Below are positions 1 through 9,066 of a stretch of DNA of 64,000 nt, piece after piece. Below the pieces are notes generated by a model. That model was not told the origin of the DNA. It saw nothing but the letters and a program-made list of their open reading frames with translations, and did not search any database. The DNA is from Xenorhabdus japonica. GTDB taxonomy: Bacteria > Pseudomonadota > Gammaproteobacteria > Enterobacterales > Enterobacteriaceae. A program made the position numbers and the translations under genes. The first letter of the stretch is position 1. Each line of letters begins with the position of its first letter. The stretch covers positions 1-64,000 of the forward strand of contig NZ_FOVO01000001.1 in the NCBI RefSeq assembly GCF_900115195.1. Reading direction: 5' to 3'.

Positions 1-96
1 TCCCACCTGACCCCATGCCGAACTCAGCAGTGAAACACCGTAGCGCCGATGGTAGTGTGGGGCCTCCCCATGTGAGAGTAGGACACTGCCAGACAG
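1..96 (+). rRNA. rrf: 5S ribosomal RNA, 3' part only
   Basis: The first 96 bases match the 3' four fifths of enterobacterial 5S rRNA, with the conserved CCGAACTCAG loop region and the GGTAGTGTGGGG helix. The 5' end lies outside the window, about 24 bases being missing by comparison with the 120-base E. coli RNA. The exact 3' end (95 or 96) is estimated. In E. coli the rrnC operon occupies this position, so this is probably the distal end of an rRNA operon that runs into the next two tRNA genes. Confidence 0.95.
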
Positions 97-107
97 TCAA
101 TTAAACA

Positions 108-134
108 CCGGCTGCCGGCACAAAAGGCAGCCGG
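108..134 (+). other. Stem-loop between 5S rRNA and tRNA-Asp
   Basis: A 9-bp perfect stem (CCGGCTGCC at 108-116 pairs with GGCAGCCGG at 126-134) with a 9-base loop. No T-run follows, so it is unlikely to be an intrinsic terminator. A processing hairpin separating 5S from the distal tRNAs is my inference. Confidence 0.55.
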
Positions 135-150
135 GCTAAAGAAATTCGGT

Positions 151-227
151 GGTGCGGTAGTTCAGTTGGTTAGAATACCGGCCTGTCACGCCGGGGGTCG
201 CGGGTTCGAGTCCCGTCCGCACCGCCA
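151..227 (+). tRNA. aspT: tRNA-Asp (GTC)
   Basis: A 77-base cloverleaf with encoded CCA. The acceptor stem GGTGCGG pairs with CCGCACC. The anticodon loop CTGTCAC carries GTC, and the T-loop GTTCGAGTC is canonical. It nearly matches E. coli aspT with compensating changes in the acceptor stem. It sits after 5S as in rrnC and is probably co-transcribed with the rRNA. Confidence 0.98.
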
Positions 228-235
228 CCGTATTT

Positions 236-311
236 AGGGGCGTAGTTCAATTGGTAGAGCACCGGTCTCCAAAACCGGGTGTTGGGAGTTCGAGTCTCTC
301 CGCCCCTGCCA
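236..311 (+). tRNA. trpT: tRNA-Trp (CCA)
   Basis: A 76-base tRNA that appears identical to E. coli tRNA-Trp as I recall it: acceptor AGGGGCG, anticodon loop CTCCAAA with CCA, and encoded 3' CCA. It lies 8 bases after tRNA-Asp, so both are likely cut from one rRNA-operon transcript. Confidence 0.98.
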
Positions 312-354
312 GTTAACAACTAAGTAATAATTGATATAGCTTTCAGATTAATAG

Positions 355-380
355 CCCAGCTAATTTTAGCTGGGTTTTTT
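355..380 (+). terminator. Intrinsic terminator of the rRNA/tRNA transcript
   Basis: A perfect 9-bp stem (CCCAGCTAA at 355-363 with TTAGCTGGG at 366-374) is followed by six T. It lies 43 bases after tRNA-Trp and fits as the end of the rRNA-tRNA operon. Confidence 0.85.
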
Positions 381-517
381 CTTGTTTATCATTTTTTACG
401 TGGCTCTAACATGTAGTTTTAATTTCGGAGCGCTTTTAATTCTATTCTATTTGTAGCGCTACTCCTTCGCGCGCTGTATCACAATCTCTTACCTTATTTA
501 CTATAAAAGGCTAACTT

Positions 518-1354
518 TTAGGCAATTATAGGCGCTTTTTCGACAGGTATTTTTAATAAGTGCTGGATTAGGGATTGTTGGTCACTGTTTTGCAGCCATA
601 CAGCATACAATGGACGTTCTATTAACTTACTATTAGGAGAGGCAACGAGTTCAGGATATTTCTCTTGCCAGTGTACAGGAAGGAAGGTTGTAGCGTTAAC
701 ACTATCCAATAATTCTTTGGCAATATGTGCTGATGTGGTTGTAATGATAGGTGGATGGTCGCTCTTTAAGATTTGTTGTTCTTGCTGATGAAAATCAGCT
801 CCCCATTCCAATTTAATATAATTTTCTACTCCTTTATCAAGATTATGCTGGGTTGTTAACAAAACAAGCTGGATATTACCTATCAACTGGCTTTGAAATT
901 CATCCATTTTGGGCAATTCAGTGGTAATTAACAGATCTAATTCACGAGAATGCAATTGCTTGACTAACGACTGGCGTGTCGAAACTAGAGACTCGATTCT
1001 TGTTTTTTGATGGAGTTGATAAAATGTATTTAGCCAGGATGTGAGATAACTTTCCCACAGAGATGCTGTAGCACCAATAGAAAGTTTTATGTGCTGGGCG
1101 ACGTAATTGATTTCTTTCTTCGCCAATTGCCAAGTACTCATTAGTGATTCTGCATAGGGTACCAAGCGTTCTCCGGCTGTAGTTAGGCGGATATTATTGC
1201 GATGTCGTGTGAATAAATTGGTTCCAAGCTGATTTTCTAGTTGGCGGATCCGAAAGCTAACGGCGGATTGTGTTAAATAAAGCGATTCAGCTGCCCGACC
1301 AAAGTGACGAGTCTTACTGACTTCCAAGAAGGTTTTCAGTAATTCAGTGTCCAC
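518..1354 (-). CDS. hdfR: LysR-family regulator HdfR
   Basis: A LysR-type regulator of 278 residues with an N-terminal winged helix-turn-helix (roughly residues 2-60, including [20 protein letters not shown]) and a C-terminal effector-binding domain. In E. coli HdfR represses the flagellar master operon flhDC. The start is set at GTG 1354: a GGAG lies 6 bases upstream and the protein then begins at the conserved [11 protein letters not shown]. The upstream in-frame TTG would contain that ribosome-binding site. It is divergent from maoP, as in E. coli. Confidence 0.93.
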   Translation of the reverse strand: MDTELLKTFLEVSKTRHFGRAAESLYLTQSAVSFRIRQLENQLGTNLFTRHRNNIRLTTAGERLVPYAESLMSTWQLAKKEINYVAQHIKLSIGATASLWESYLTSWLNTFYQLHQKTRIESLVSTRQSLVKQLHSRELDLLITTELPKMDEFQSQLIGNIQLVLLTTQHNLDKGVENYIKLEWGADFHQQEQQILKSDHPPIITTTSAHIAKELLDSVNATTFLPVHWQEKYPELVASPNSKLIERPLYAVWLQNSDQQSLIQHLLKIPVEKAPIIA

Positions 1355-1471
1355 ATGCATCTCCAATAGTTTTTGTCGTTAAGATTTAAATATTTTGTTT
1401 TACAGAATGTCAAGCCTACCTAATACTCCGCGCCATAAATTAGTATGACATTAGAGTTAGGAGTGTGTCAG

Positions 1472-1810
1472 ATGGCTGAAAGCTTCATCACGACTAATCG
1501 TTTTTTTGATAATAAAAATTATCCACGTGGATTTTCCCGTCATGGTGATTTCACCATCAAAGAGGCTCAATTGCTAGAACGTTATGGTCATGCGTTCAAT
1601 GAATTGGACCTTGGTAAACGTGAGCCTCAAACAGAAGAAGAAAAACTGTTTGTTTCAGTTTGCCGTGGTGAGCGTGCACCTGCAACGCTAGAGGAAAAGG
1701 TATGGGCTAAGTATTTGGTAAAAATTAGCCGTCCAAAACGTTTTCATACTCTTTCAGGTGGAAAACCGCAGATTGATTCTGCAGAGGACTATACCGACTC
1801 TGATGATTAA
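1472..1810 (+). CDS. maoP: Macrodomain Ori organisation protein MaoP
   Basis: A 112-residue protein of the DUF413/YifE family, nearly collinear with E. coli MaoP, including [20 protein letters not shown] and the C-terminal EDYTDSDD. MaoP is required, with the maoS site, for Ori-macrodomain constraint in E. coli. ATG 1472 is chosen because it gives the conserved MAESF start and has TTAGGAG upstream; the open frame reaches further back without conservation. Divergent from hdfR. I did not identify maoS by sequence. Confidence 0.93.
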   Translation: MAESFITTNRFFDNKNYPRGFSRHGDFTIKEAQLLERYGHAFNELDLGKREPQTEEEKLFVSVCRGERAPATLEEKVWAKYLVKISRPKRFHTLSGGKPQIDSAEDYTDSDD

Positions 1811-1840
1811 TACCATCATTGATATTAATGATCTATGCAG

Positions 1841-1864
1841 AGGGGCAAAAATTGCCCCTTTTCT
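1841..1864. terminator. Bidirectional terminator between maoP and yifB
   Basis: An 8-bp stem AGGGGCAA (1841-1848) with TTGCCCCT (1852-1859), then TTTTCTT on the plus strand. It lies between the convergent ends of maoP and yifB, so it may serve both. Confidence 0.75.
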
Positions 1865-1875
1865 TAATCTATAGC

Positions 1876-3402
1876 CTATTCAGCTTGTTTCTGTAATTGA
1901 ATAAGTAGCCTATCCATACTTCGGTAGCTGAGTGCTTCCATAATATCTGGTTTTTCTATTTTTTTTTGTTCTTTTAAGTCTGCGATTGTGCGGGAAACTC
2001 TGAGTATTCTGTGCCAGGCACGTATAGATAGCCCTAATTTCAATAATGTATTTTCCAGAAAAACGGCATTTTCCATACTAATTTTGCAAATATTTTCGGT
2101 TTGTTTGCTACTGAGATGGGCATTGATATGTCCACACCGCTCTATTTGTATTTTTCTTGCTCTTACTACTCGTTTTTTGACTTCCGGACTACGTTCTCCA
2201 TGTTTTGTTGATGATTGACTTAACATGCCAGGAGGAAGCAGGGGAACTTCAATCGAGAGATCAAAGCGATCTAAAAAAGGGCCTGAAAGTTTGGAAAGGT
2301 AGCGCAATACTTGTTGTGGACTACTTCGGTTATGCATCCCTTGATGATAGCCGGTTGGGCTAGGGTTCATGGCTGCAATCAGTTGAACTTGAGCAGGAAA
2401 ACAGACCTTTGCTCTAGCGCGGGATATTATTATTTCTCCAGATTCTAATGGTTCACGTAGGGCATCAAGAACACTGCGGTTAAATTCGGGTAATTCGTCT
2501 AGAAATAAAACGCCGTTGTGGGCAAGAGAGATTTCTCCTGGCTTAGGTATTGAACCTCCGCCAACAAGAGCTGCCATTGAGGAACTATGGTGAGGAGCTC
2601 TAAATGGGCGTGTGTGCCATTTTTGATAATTGACCAACCCTCCGGCTAAGCTATTAATTGCAGCGACATCCAGAGCCTCCTGATGAGTCAATGGGGGCAA
2701 TAAGCTGCATAATCGGCTAGCAAGCATGGTTTTGCCTGTGCCTGGGGGACCGAGTAGCAGAAGATTATGGCCGCCAGCGGCTGTGATCTCCAACGCTCGC
2801 TTGGCTTGCTCCTGCCCAATAATATCCTGTATATCCAAAACAGATGACTCGGCTTGTGGTTCAACAGGAGAAGGGGAGGATAAAGCCGTTTTTTCTCCTT
2901 GTAAGAAATGACAGACTTGAAGTAAATGGTTTGCTATCAACGTTTCGTTCTGAGACAAAATAGCCAATTCAACCTGGTTTTCTGAGGAGAGGATTAGTTG
3001 CCTTCCTGCTTTTTTTGCACTCAATGCGGCGGGAATGGCTCCCATGACTCGCCGTATTTCACCAGAGAGTGCTAACTCACCTAAAAACTCATAATCATGT
3101 AGCTTATTTGTCGTGATTTGCTCAGATGCAGCTAAAATCGCGATAGCGATGGGTAAGTCATATCTCCCCCCTTCTTTGGGGAGATCCGCAGGTGCTAAAT
3201 TGACGGTAATTCTTTTGGGAGGATAGGTAAAACCACTATTGATTAGAGCACTTCGGACACGATCTCTGGCTTCCTTAACGGTAGTTTCAGGTAAACCAAC
3301 AAGAGTGAGGCCAGGTAAGCCATTACTGATATGTGCCTCTATCGTGACGATAGGGGAATCAATACCAATTGTTGCCCGTGTATGAATGACGGCAAGTGTC
3401 AT
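1876..3402 (-). CDS. yifB: YifB/ComM-family Mg-chelatase-like AAA+ ATPase
   Basis: A 508-residue protein, the usual length of the family. An N-terminal Lon-protease-like S16 fold region (residues about 1-170, with GLPGLTLVGLPETTVKEARDR) precedes an AAA+ Mg-chelatase-type ATPase with Walker A GPPGTGKT, Walker B VLFLDELPEF and a C-terminal lid region. The ComM orthologue is a hexameric helicase that promotes branch migration during natural transformation in Vibrio and Acinetobacter; its role in enterics is less clear. ATG 3402 follows an AAGGAG site. Convergent with maoP. Confidence 0.93.
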   Translation of the reverse strand: MTLAVIHTRATIGIDSPIVTIEAHISNGLPGLTLVGLPETTVKEARDRVRSALINSGFTYPPKRITVNLAPADLPKEGGRYDLPIAIAILAASEQITTNKLHDYEFLGELALSGEIRRVMGAIPAALSAKKAGRQLILSSENQVELAILSQNETLIANHLLQVCHFLQGEKTALSSPSPVEPQAESSVLDIQDIIGQEQAKRALEITAAGGHNLLLLGPPGTGKTMLASRLCSLLPPLTHQEALDVAAINSLAGGLVNYQKWHTRPFRAPHHSSSMAALVGGGSIPKPGEISLAHNGVLFLDELPEFNRSVLDALREPLESGEIIISRARAKVCFPAQVQLIAAMNPSPTGYHQGMHNRSSPQQVLRYLSKLSGPFLDRFDLSIEVPLLPPGMLSQSSTKHGERSPEVKKRVVRARKIQIERCGHINAHLSSKQTENICKISMENAVFLENTLLKLGLSIRAWHRILRVSRTIADLKEQKKIEKPDIMEALSYRSMDRLLIQLQKQAE

Positions 3403-4024
3403 GATGCTCTCCTTAGCAAGAAAGCTGCTATCATGAATCGATAAAAAATAATAAAAAGTCGCCTTGCGTTATTTTGTGAAAAGGTTCGTAAATATATTTA
3501 TCTTTCATAGCCATACTGAAAATTATTCAGTCGTTTGAATTTTAATAATAACATAATGTTATATATGAATAATCTAACAGGCGGAAGCTCTTATGATAAA
3601 GAAATCGAGTGGTAATGAGTGATGTCTTTTGAAAATTATAACCAAATAAAATATATAAAATTAATTTAATAAATCTTAAATCTGTATTTTGTCAATGATA
3701 GTAACCACGAATCAACAAAGTTGGTTTGGGTCGTATTTTTTCCAAATCATATAGATATAGATGATTAGCTCATATTTTTATTGTTTTATTTATTAATTCT
3801 TTTATTAAACAAACAGATGGTGATTTTTTCTAAGCTAAAAATGAGTAAATTCTAGTGAATTTATCTGTTTATTAAGTTATCTAAATGAAAAATATAAATA
3901 TAAATATAAATATAAATATAAATAATTTTGTTATGAAAAAATAAAAATAATCGTTGTAAACAGTCATATAAAATGATAACTCTTAAATATACGTCAAGCA
4001 TACGAGTTGAAAACGAATAGAATT
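3403..4024. other. AT-rich intergenic region before ilvL
   Basis: About 620 bases of very AT-rich sequence between yifB (leftward) and the ilv leader (rightward). It must hold the ilv operon promoter, but I cannot place -35/-10 boxes with confidence. The only distinct feature is the 6-bp tandem repeat at 3891-3924. No ORF longer than a few codons looks real. Confidence 0.6.
3891..3924 (+). repeat. Hexanucleotide tandem repeat (AATATA)n
   Basis: Five perfect copies of AATATA plus a partial sixth, 34 bases in all. The repeat ends about 100 bases before the ilvL start codon. Pure short tandem repeats of this kind can change length by slipped-strand mispairing. Confidence 0.9.
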
Positions 4025-4120
4025 ATGAACGCATTTGTCCTAGTGATTAGCCTAATTATTGTGAGCGTGGTGGTGATTATCCCACCGTGCGGGGCTGCAC
4101 TAGGACGAAGAATGGCTTAG
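4025..4120 (+). CDS. ilvL: ilv operon leader peptide IlvL
   Basis: A 31-residue leader peptide, MNAFVLVISLIIVSVVV followed by IIPPCGAALGRRMA. Fourteen residues are Ile, Val or Leu, concentrated at positions 5-19, as in the E. coli 32-residue IlvL. Ribosome stalling on these codons when charged Ile-, Val- or Leu-tRNA is scarce is the sensor for attenuation of ilvGMEDA. The C-terminal PPCGAALGR segment is shared with E. coli. It is too short for usual gene callers. Confidence 0.93.
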   Translation: MNAFVLVISLIIVSVVVIIPPCGAALGRRMA

Positions 4121-4180
4121 ACAGAAGAATAGCCAGATTCCTAAAAAAACCCCCGCACCGAAAGGCGCGGGGGTTTTTTT
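4069..4180 (+). promoter_or_regulatory. ilv attenuator: competing RNA structures
   Basis: Three pairings can be read directly. A pause/protector hairpin forms from GGTGG (4069-4073) with CCACC (4082-4086), and GTGC (4087-4090) with GCAC (4097-4100). The terminator is CCCCCGC (4150-4156) with GCGGGGG (4167-4173), flanked by A7 and T7. The antiterminator is GTGCGGGG (4087-4094), which is the perfect complement of CCCCGCAC (4151-4158). A ribosome stalled in the Ile/Val/Leu run of ilvL would free 4087-4094 and prevent terminator formation. Confidence 0.88.
4143..4180 (+). terminator. ilv attenuator terminator
   Basis: A strong GC stem (4150-4156 with 4167-4173), extended by A7 (4143-4149) against T7 (4174-4180). 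It sits 22 bases after the ilvL stop and 79 bases before ilvG. Confidence 0.93.
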
Positions 4181-4258
4181 AGGCTCGGCACGTAGAAACG
4201 GGCATAACAAAACATTACAACAGCCAACGATAAGATAAATATAACAGGGGTGACGGCA

Positions 4259-5905
4259 ATGAACGGGGCACAATCGGTTGTAGAGGCATTACGAACACAA
4301 GGCGTTGAAAAAGTTTTTGGTTATCCTGGTGGAGCCATCATGCCAGTTTATGATGCGCTGTATGACGGGGGTGTTGAACATATCCTGTGCCGCCATGAAC
4401 AAGGTGCCGTTATGGCTGCAATCGGCTACGCTAGGGCAAGTGGTAAGCCAGGCGTTTGCATTGCGACATCAGGGCCTGGAGCGACAAACTTAATCACGGG
4501 ATTGGCTGATGCATTATTGGATTCTGTTCCTGTCGTAGCCATTACCGGTCAGGTGAATTCTGAATTTATGGGGACAGATGCCTTTCAGGAAATTGATATG
4601 CTGGGAATGTCTCTTTCTTGTACAAAACACAGCTTTCTTGTTGATTCACTGGAAAAACTACCTCAAATCATCGCCGATGCCTTTACTATTGCCATGAGTG
4701 GTCGTCCTGGCCCTGTCCTGGTTGATTTACCAAAAGATATTCAGTTAGCCCAAGGTCATTTTGCACCCTATTTTATACCTACACCCTCTAAATTTTCTCT
4801 CCCAAAACAAGAGCTGGAGTTGGCTTGTCAATTGTTGACTTCATCCCGGAAACCTATTCTGTACGTGGGGGGAGGAGTTGGCATGTCTGGCGCTGTTCCT
4901 GAATTACGTAATTTTGTATCAGAAACAGGTATCCCCGTTGTTTCCACATTGAAAGGTTTGGGAGCGGCTGATTTTGAACATGAATGTTATTTAGGAATGT
5001 TAGGGATGCATGGCGCTAAAGCAGCTAATCTTGCCGTTCAATCCTGTGATTTGTTAATTGCTGCTGGTGCGCGTTTTGATGACCGTGTTACCGGAAAGCT
5101 GAATACCTTTGCACCTAATGCCAAAGTTATTCATTTGGATATTGACCCCGTTGAATTCAATAAATTACGCCAAACTCACGTTTCATTATTGGGTGATTTA
5201 AAAACTCTGTTGCCTTATTTACAGCAATCCTTATCGATCCAAGCCTGGCAGCAAGAAATCAAACAATTAAAAAGTGAACATGCATGTCGTTATGATTATC
5301 AAGGTGAAAGTATTTATGCTCCGCTGCTGTTGAAGCAGATTTCTGACCGTACCTCGCCCAGTACCGTTATCACAACCGATGTCGGGCAGCATCAAATGTG
5401 GGCTGCCCAGCACATGACTTTTAGTCAGCCAGAGAATTTCATAACATCAAGTGGATTAGGCACAATGGGATTCGGCATTCCAGCGGCGATTGGTGCTCAG
5501 ATGGCGCGCCCGGAAGATATGGTTATCTGCATATCTGGCGATGGATCTTTCATGATGAATGTTCAGGAGCTGGGCACCATTAAACGTAAGCAATTGCCAG
5601 TCAAACTGATCTTATTGGATAACCAGAGATTGGGCATGGTTCGTCAATGGCAAGAGCTGTTTTTTGACAAGCGTTATAGCGAAACGATTTTAACTGATAA
5701 TCCTGATTTCCTTACGTTGGCGCAGGCCTTTGGTATTCCAGGGCAAAAAATTACTGATAAAGCACAAGTGAATGAAGCCTTGGATGCTTTGTTCAACAGC
5801 GAGGGCGCGTATTTATTACACGTGTCCATTGATGAATTAGAGAATGTCTGGCCACTGGTTCCACCGGGTGCAAGTAACGAAACTATGTTGGAGAAATCAT
5901 CATGA
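4259..5905 (+). CDS. ilvG: Acetolactate synthase II large subunit
   Basis: A 548-residue thiamine-diphosphate enzyme condensing pyruvate with pyruvate or 2-oxobutyrate, the first common step of Val/Leu/Ile synthesis. Visible are the catalytic glutamate E47 in CRHEQGA, the central FAD-binding-type domain, and the ThDP motif starting GDGSFMMN and ending LLDNQR. The reading frame is intact, unlike E. coli K-12 where ilvG is frameshifted. ATG 4259 gives the conserved MNGAQ start with AGGGGTG upstream; GTG 4250 is in frame but lies in that site. It overlaps ilvM by ATGA. Confidence 0.97.
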   Translation: MNGAQSVVEALRTQGVEKVFGYPGGAIMPVYDALYDGGVEHILCRHEQGAVMAAIGYARASGKPGVCIATSGPGATNLITGLADALLDSVPVVAITGQVNSEFMGTDAFQEIDMLGMSLSCTKHSFLVDSLEKLPQIIADAFTIAMSGRPGPVLVDLPKDIQLAQGHFAPYFIPTPSKFSLPKQELELACQLLTSSRKPILYVGGGVGMSGAVPELRNFVSETGIPVVSTLKGLGAADFEHECYLGMLGMHGAKAANLAVQSCDLLIAAGARFDDRVTGKLNTFAPNAKVIHLDIDPVEFNKLRQTHVSLLGDLKTLLPYLQQSLSIQAWQQEIKQLKSEHACRYDYQGESIYAPLLLKQISDRTSPSTVITTDVGQHQMWAAQHMTFSQPENFITSSGLGTMGFGIPAAIGAQMARPEDMVICISGDGSFMMNVQELGTIKRKQLPVKLILLDNQRLGMVRQWQELFFDKRYSETILTDNPDFLTLAQAFGIPGQKITDKAQVNEALDALFNSEGAYLLHVSIDELENVWPLVPPGASNETMLEKSS

Positions 5906-6159
5906 TACAGCATCAACTTGCTATTAAGGCGCGGTCTTGTCCTGAGATTTTGGAACGGATTCTGAGGGTTACCCGCCATCGCGGGTTTCAGATATGTGCA
6001 TTGAATATGGATCATACAACAGATAGTGATAATGTAAATATTGAACTCACCGTGACTAGTCAGCGTCCAGTTAATTTACTTTTTTCCCAATTGATGAAAT
6101 TGGTGGATGTTGCTGGTGTCGAGATCAAACATAAAGAATCACAATTGATAAGCGCATAG
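5902..6159 (+). CDS. ilvM: Acetolactate synthase II small subunit
   Basis: An 85-residue ACT-domain regulatory subunit of isozyme II, close to the 87 residues of E. coli IlvM ([29 protein letters not shown]). It is needed for full activity of IlvG; the E. coli isozyme II is largely insensitive to valine. The ATG overlaps the ilvG stop by 4 bases, which suggests coupled translation for subunit stoichiometry. Confidence 0.95.
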   Translation: MIQHQLAIKARSCPEILERILRVTRHRGFQICALNMDHTTDSDNVNIELTVTSQRPVNLLFSQLMKLVDVAGVEIKHKESQLISA

Positions 6160-6183
6160 TGCGCCATTGAAGGAAAACTGAGA

Positions 6184-7113
6184 ATGACAAAGCAAGCTGA
6201 TTATATTTGGTTCAATGGGGAAATGGTGCCTTGGGCAGATGCCAACGTTCACGTTATGTCCCATGCCCTACATTATGGGACTTCAGTATTTGAAGGAATT
6301 CGTTGCTATGACTCCCATAAAGGGCCGGTTGTTTTTCGTCATCGTGAACACATGCAGCGCTTGCATGACTCAGCCAAAATTTACCGTTTTCCAGTGAGCC
6401 AAAGTGTTGATGAATTGATGGAGGCTTGCCGTGAAACACTCCGTAAAAATAAATTAGTCAGTGCTTACATTCGTCCATTGGTATTTGTGGGTAATGTTGG
6501 AATGGGCGTAAACCCACCTTCTGGTTATAAAACAGACGTTATTATTGCAGCTTTCCCGTGGGGGGCTTATCTCGGTGAGGAAGCCTTGGATCAGGGCATT
6601 GATGCTATGGTTTCTTCATGGAATCGCGTGGCCGCAAATACGATCCCTACAGGCGCAAAAGCGGGTGGAAATTACCTCTCTTCTTTGCTGGTGGGAAGCG
6701 AAGCGCGACGTCATGGTTATCAGGAAGGTATTGCACTGGATATTCATGGCTATATTTCAGAAGGTGCAGGTGAAAACTTATTTGAAGTGAAGGATGGAAT
6801 TCTATTCACTCCTCCATTTACTTCATCTGCTCTGCCGGGAATCACTCGTGATGCCATTATCAAGCTGGCACAAGATCTTGGTCTGGAAGTTCGTGAACAA
6901 GTACTTTCTCGTGAATCGCTTTATTTAGCGGATGAAGTCTTCATGACAGGAACTGCTGCGGAGATCACTCCGGTTCGTAGCGTAGATGGTATTCAGGTTG
7001 GTATCGGCAAATGCGGCCCAATGACCAAAAAAATCCAAAGTGCGTTCTTTGGCTTATTTGATGGTACGACAGAAGATAAATGGGGTTGGTTGGATCCTGT
7101 TAATCCCGAATAA
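6184..7113 (+). CDS. ilvE: Branched-chain amino acid aminotransferase
   Basis: A 309-residue fold-type IV PLP aminotransferase that makes the final transamination to Ile, Val and Leu. The PLP lysine is K159 in TGAKAGGNYLSS (K160 in the E. coli enzyme, which is one residue longer at the N-terminus). Sequence is near-identical to E. coli through the substrate loop ENLFEVKDG. It starts 24 bases after ilvM with GGAAAA upstream. Confidence 0.97.
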   Translation: MTKQADYIWFNGEMVPWADANVHVMSHALHYGTSVFEGIRCYDSHKGPVVFRHREHMQRLHDSAKIYRFPVSQSVDELMEACRETLRKNKLVSAYIRPLVFVGNVGMGVNPPSGYKTDVIIAAFPWGAYLGEEALDQGIDAMVSSWNRVAANTIPTGAKAGGNYLSSLLVGSEARRHGYQEGIALDIHGYISEGAGENLFEVKDGILFTPPFTSSALPGITRDAIIKLAQDLGLEVREQVLSRESLYLADEVFMTGTAAEITPVRSVDGIQVGIGKCGPMTKKIQSAFFGLFDGTTEDKWGWLDPVNPE

Positions 7114-7126
7114 AAAATATAAAACC

Positions 7127-7160
7127 AACAGGCGATCGTTCCTCGCCTGTTTTGATTTTT
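7127..7160 (+). terminator. Possible internal terminator between ilvE and ilvD
   Basis: A 9-bp perfect stem AACAGGCGA (7127-7135) with TCGCCTGTT (7143-7151), followed by TTGATTTTT. It lies inside the ilv operon, in a 100-base gap. It could reduce expression of ilvDA relative to ilvGME, or stabilise the upstream mRNA end. Confidence 0.55.
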
Positions 7161-7213
7161 GAAGCTAATTATTATTAAAGCTAATTGATAAGACAGACTT
7201 GGGAGTAAAAACA

Positions 7214-9064
7214 ATGCCTAAATATCGTTCTGCCACGACGACGCATGGTCGCAATATGGCGGGAGCCCGTGCTTTATGGCGAGCCACGGGTATGACTGAT
7301 GCAGATTTTGGAAAGCCGATTATTGCGGTTGTTAACTCATTCACACAGTTCGTGCCAGGACATGTACATCTGCGTGATCTCGGCAAGCTGGTGGCAGAAC
7401 AGATTGAGGCATCAGGGGGTGTTGCGAAAGAGTTCAATACTATCGCTGTTGATGATGGTATCGCAATGGGGCATGGTGGAATGCTCTATTCATTGCCTTC
7501 GCGTGAGCTAATAGCTGACTCGGTGGAATATATGGTCAATGCTCACTGTGCTGATGCGATGGTGTGCATTTCCAACTGTGACAAAATCACTCCGGGAATG
7601 TTGATGGCATCGCTACGCTTGAATATTCCGGTTATTTTTGTTTCTGGTGGCCCAATGGAGGCGGGCAAAACCCGATTATCCGAGCAAATTATCAAACTGG
7701 ATTTGGTCGATGCCATGATTCAGGGGGCCAATCCAAATGTCAGTGATGAACAGAGCGAGCAAATCGAACGTTCGGCGTGCCCGACGTGTGGTTCTTGCTC
7801 TGGTATGTTTACGGCGAATTCGATGAATTGTCTGACGGAAGCTCTTGGGCTTTCTCAGCCGGGTAATGGTTCCCTGCTCGCTACACATGTGGATCGTAAG
7901 ACCCTGTTTATTAACGCTGGTAAGCGCATTGTTGAGCTGACTAAACGCTATTATGAACAAAATGATGATAGTGCTCTCCCGCGTAATATTGCGACCAAAG
8001 CGGCCTTCGAAAATGCCATGACATTGGATATTGCGATGGGCGGTTCGACTAACACTGTTCTGCATCTGCTGGCTGCTGCTCAAGAAGGTGAAATTGACTT
8101 CACTATGGCGGATATTGATCGTTTGTCTCGTCAAGTGCCTCATTTGTGTAAAGTTGCCCCGAGCACCCAGAAATATCATATGGAAGATGTACACCGTGCT
8201 GGTGGTGTGGTGGGGATTCTTGGTGAGCTTGATCGCGCAGGGCTTTTGCATCGCGATGTGAAAAACGTTTTGGGTTTGGATTTGCCACAAACGTTGGCCC
8301 AGTACGACATCATGCTGACAGAGGACGAAAGTGTTAAGAGCATGTATTCAGCAGGGCCAGCAGGAATTCGCACCACACAAGCTTTCTCACAGAATTGTCG
8401 TTGGCCATCATTGGATACTGATCGCGAAGCAGGATGTATTCGTGAGCGCGCCCATGCTTACAGCCAGGATGGTGGGCTGGCAGTTTTATTTGGCAACATT
8501 GCAATAGATGGCTGCATCGTGAAAACAGCAGGCGTTGATGCAGAAATTCTGATTTTCCGGGGCTCAGCTAAAGTTTACGAGAGTCAGGAAGATGCAGTGG
8601 AAGCCATTCTTGGTGGAAAAGTCGTGGCTGGTGATGTGGTTGTCATTCGCTATGAGGGGCCGAAAGGTGGCCCAGGTATGCAGGAAATGCTCTATCCCAC
8701 TACGTATTTAAAATCTATGGGGTTGGGGAAAAGTTGCGCATTGATTACGGATGGACGTTTTTCAGGAGGAACATCGGGGTTATCCATTGGTCACGTATCT
8801 CCAGAAGCGGCAAATGAAGGCTTGATTGGGCTGATTCATGACGGCGATATCATTGAGATTGATATTCCAAACCGTAAAATTCAGTTGAATGTTACTGAAA
8901 CCGAACTTGCAGAACGTACGCAGTCTGAATTATCTCGCGGAGATAAGGCGTGGACACCTAAGTCCCGTGAACGTCAGGTTTCTTTTGCATTACGAGCTTA
9001 TGCTTCCTTGGCTACCAGCGCTGACAAAGGCGCAGTGCGTGATAAAACCAAACTGGGGAGCTGA
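7214..9064 (+). CDS. ilvD: Dihydroxy-acid dehydratase
   Basis: A 616-residue Fe-S dehydratase converting 2,3-dihydroxy acids to 2-oxo acids in Val and Ile synthesis. The cluster cysteines lie in [11 protein letters not shown] and in [24 protein letters not shown] and the C-terminal [10 protein letters not shown] region are conserved. Length equals the E. coli protein. ATG 7214 gives the [12 protein letters not shown] start, with GGGAG 8 bases upstream; the frame is open five codons further back. Only 2 bases separate it from ilvA. Confidence 0.97.
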   Translation: MPKYRSATTTHGRNMAGARALWRATGMTDADFGKPIIAVVNSFTQFVPGHVHLRDLGKLVAEQIEASGGVAKEFNTIAVDDGIAMGHGGMLYSLPSRELIADSVEYMVNAHCADAMVCISNCDKITPGMLMASLRLNIPVIFVSGGPMEAGKTRLSEQIIKLDLVDAMIQGANPNVSDEQSEQIERSACPTCGSCSGMFTANSMNCLTEALGLSQPGNGSLLATHVDRKTLFINAGKRIVELTKRYYEQNDDSALPRNIATKAAFENAMTLDIAMGGSTNTVLHLLAAAQEGEIDFTMADIDRLSRQVPHLCKVAPSTQKYHMEDVHRAGGVVGILGELDRAGLLHRDVKNVLGLDLPQTLAQYDIMLTEDESVKSMYSAGPAGIRTTQAFSQNCRWPSLDTDREAGCIRERAHAYSQDGGLAVLFGNIAIDGCIVKTAGVDAEILIFRGSAKVYESQEDAVEAILGGKVVAGDVVVIRYEGPKGGPGMQEMLYPTTYLKSMGLGKSCALITDGRFSGGTSGLSIGHVSPEAANEGLIGLIHDGDIIEIDIPNRKIQLNVTETELAERTQSELSRGDKAWTPKSRERQVSFALRAYASLATSADKGAVRDKTKLGS

Positions 9065-9066
9065 TT

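Noticed and set aside
4250-4258. GTG 4250 as the start of ilvG
   Set aside because: It overlaps the Shine-Dalgarno AGGGGTG, and the conserved protein begins at ATG 4259.
7676-8290. A 204-codon minus-strand ORF inside ilvD
   Set aside because: It lies entirely opposite a highly conserved gene, has no ribosome-binding site of note and no recognisable family; it is a shadow of ilvD codon bias.
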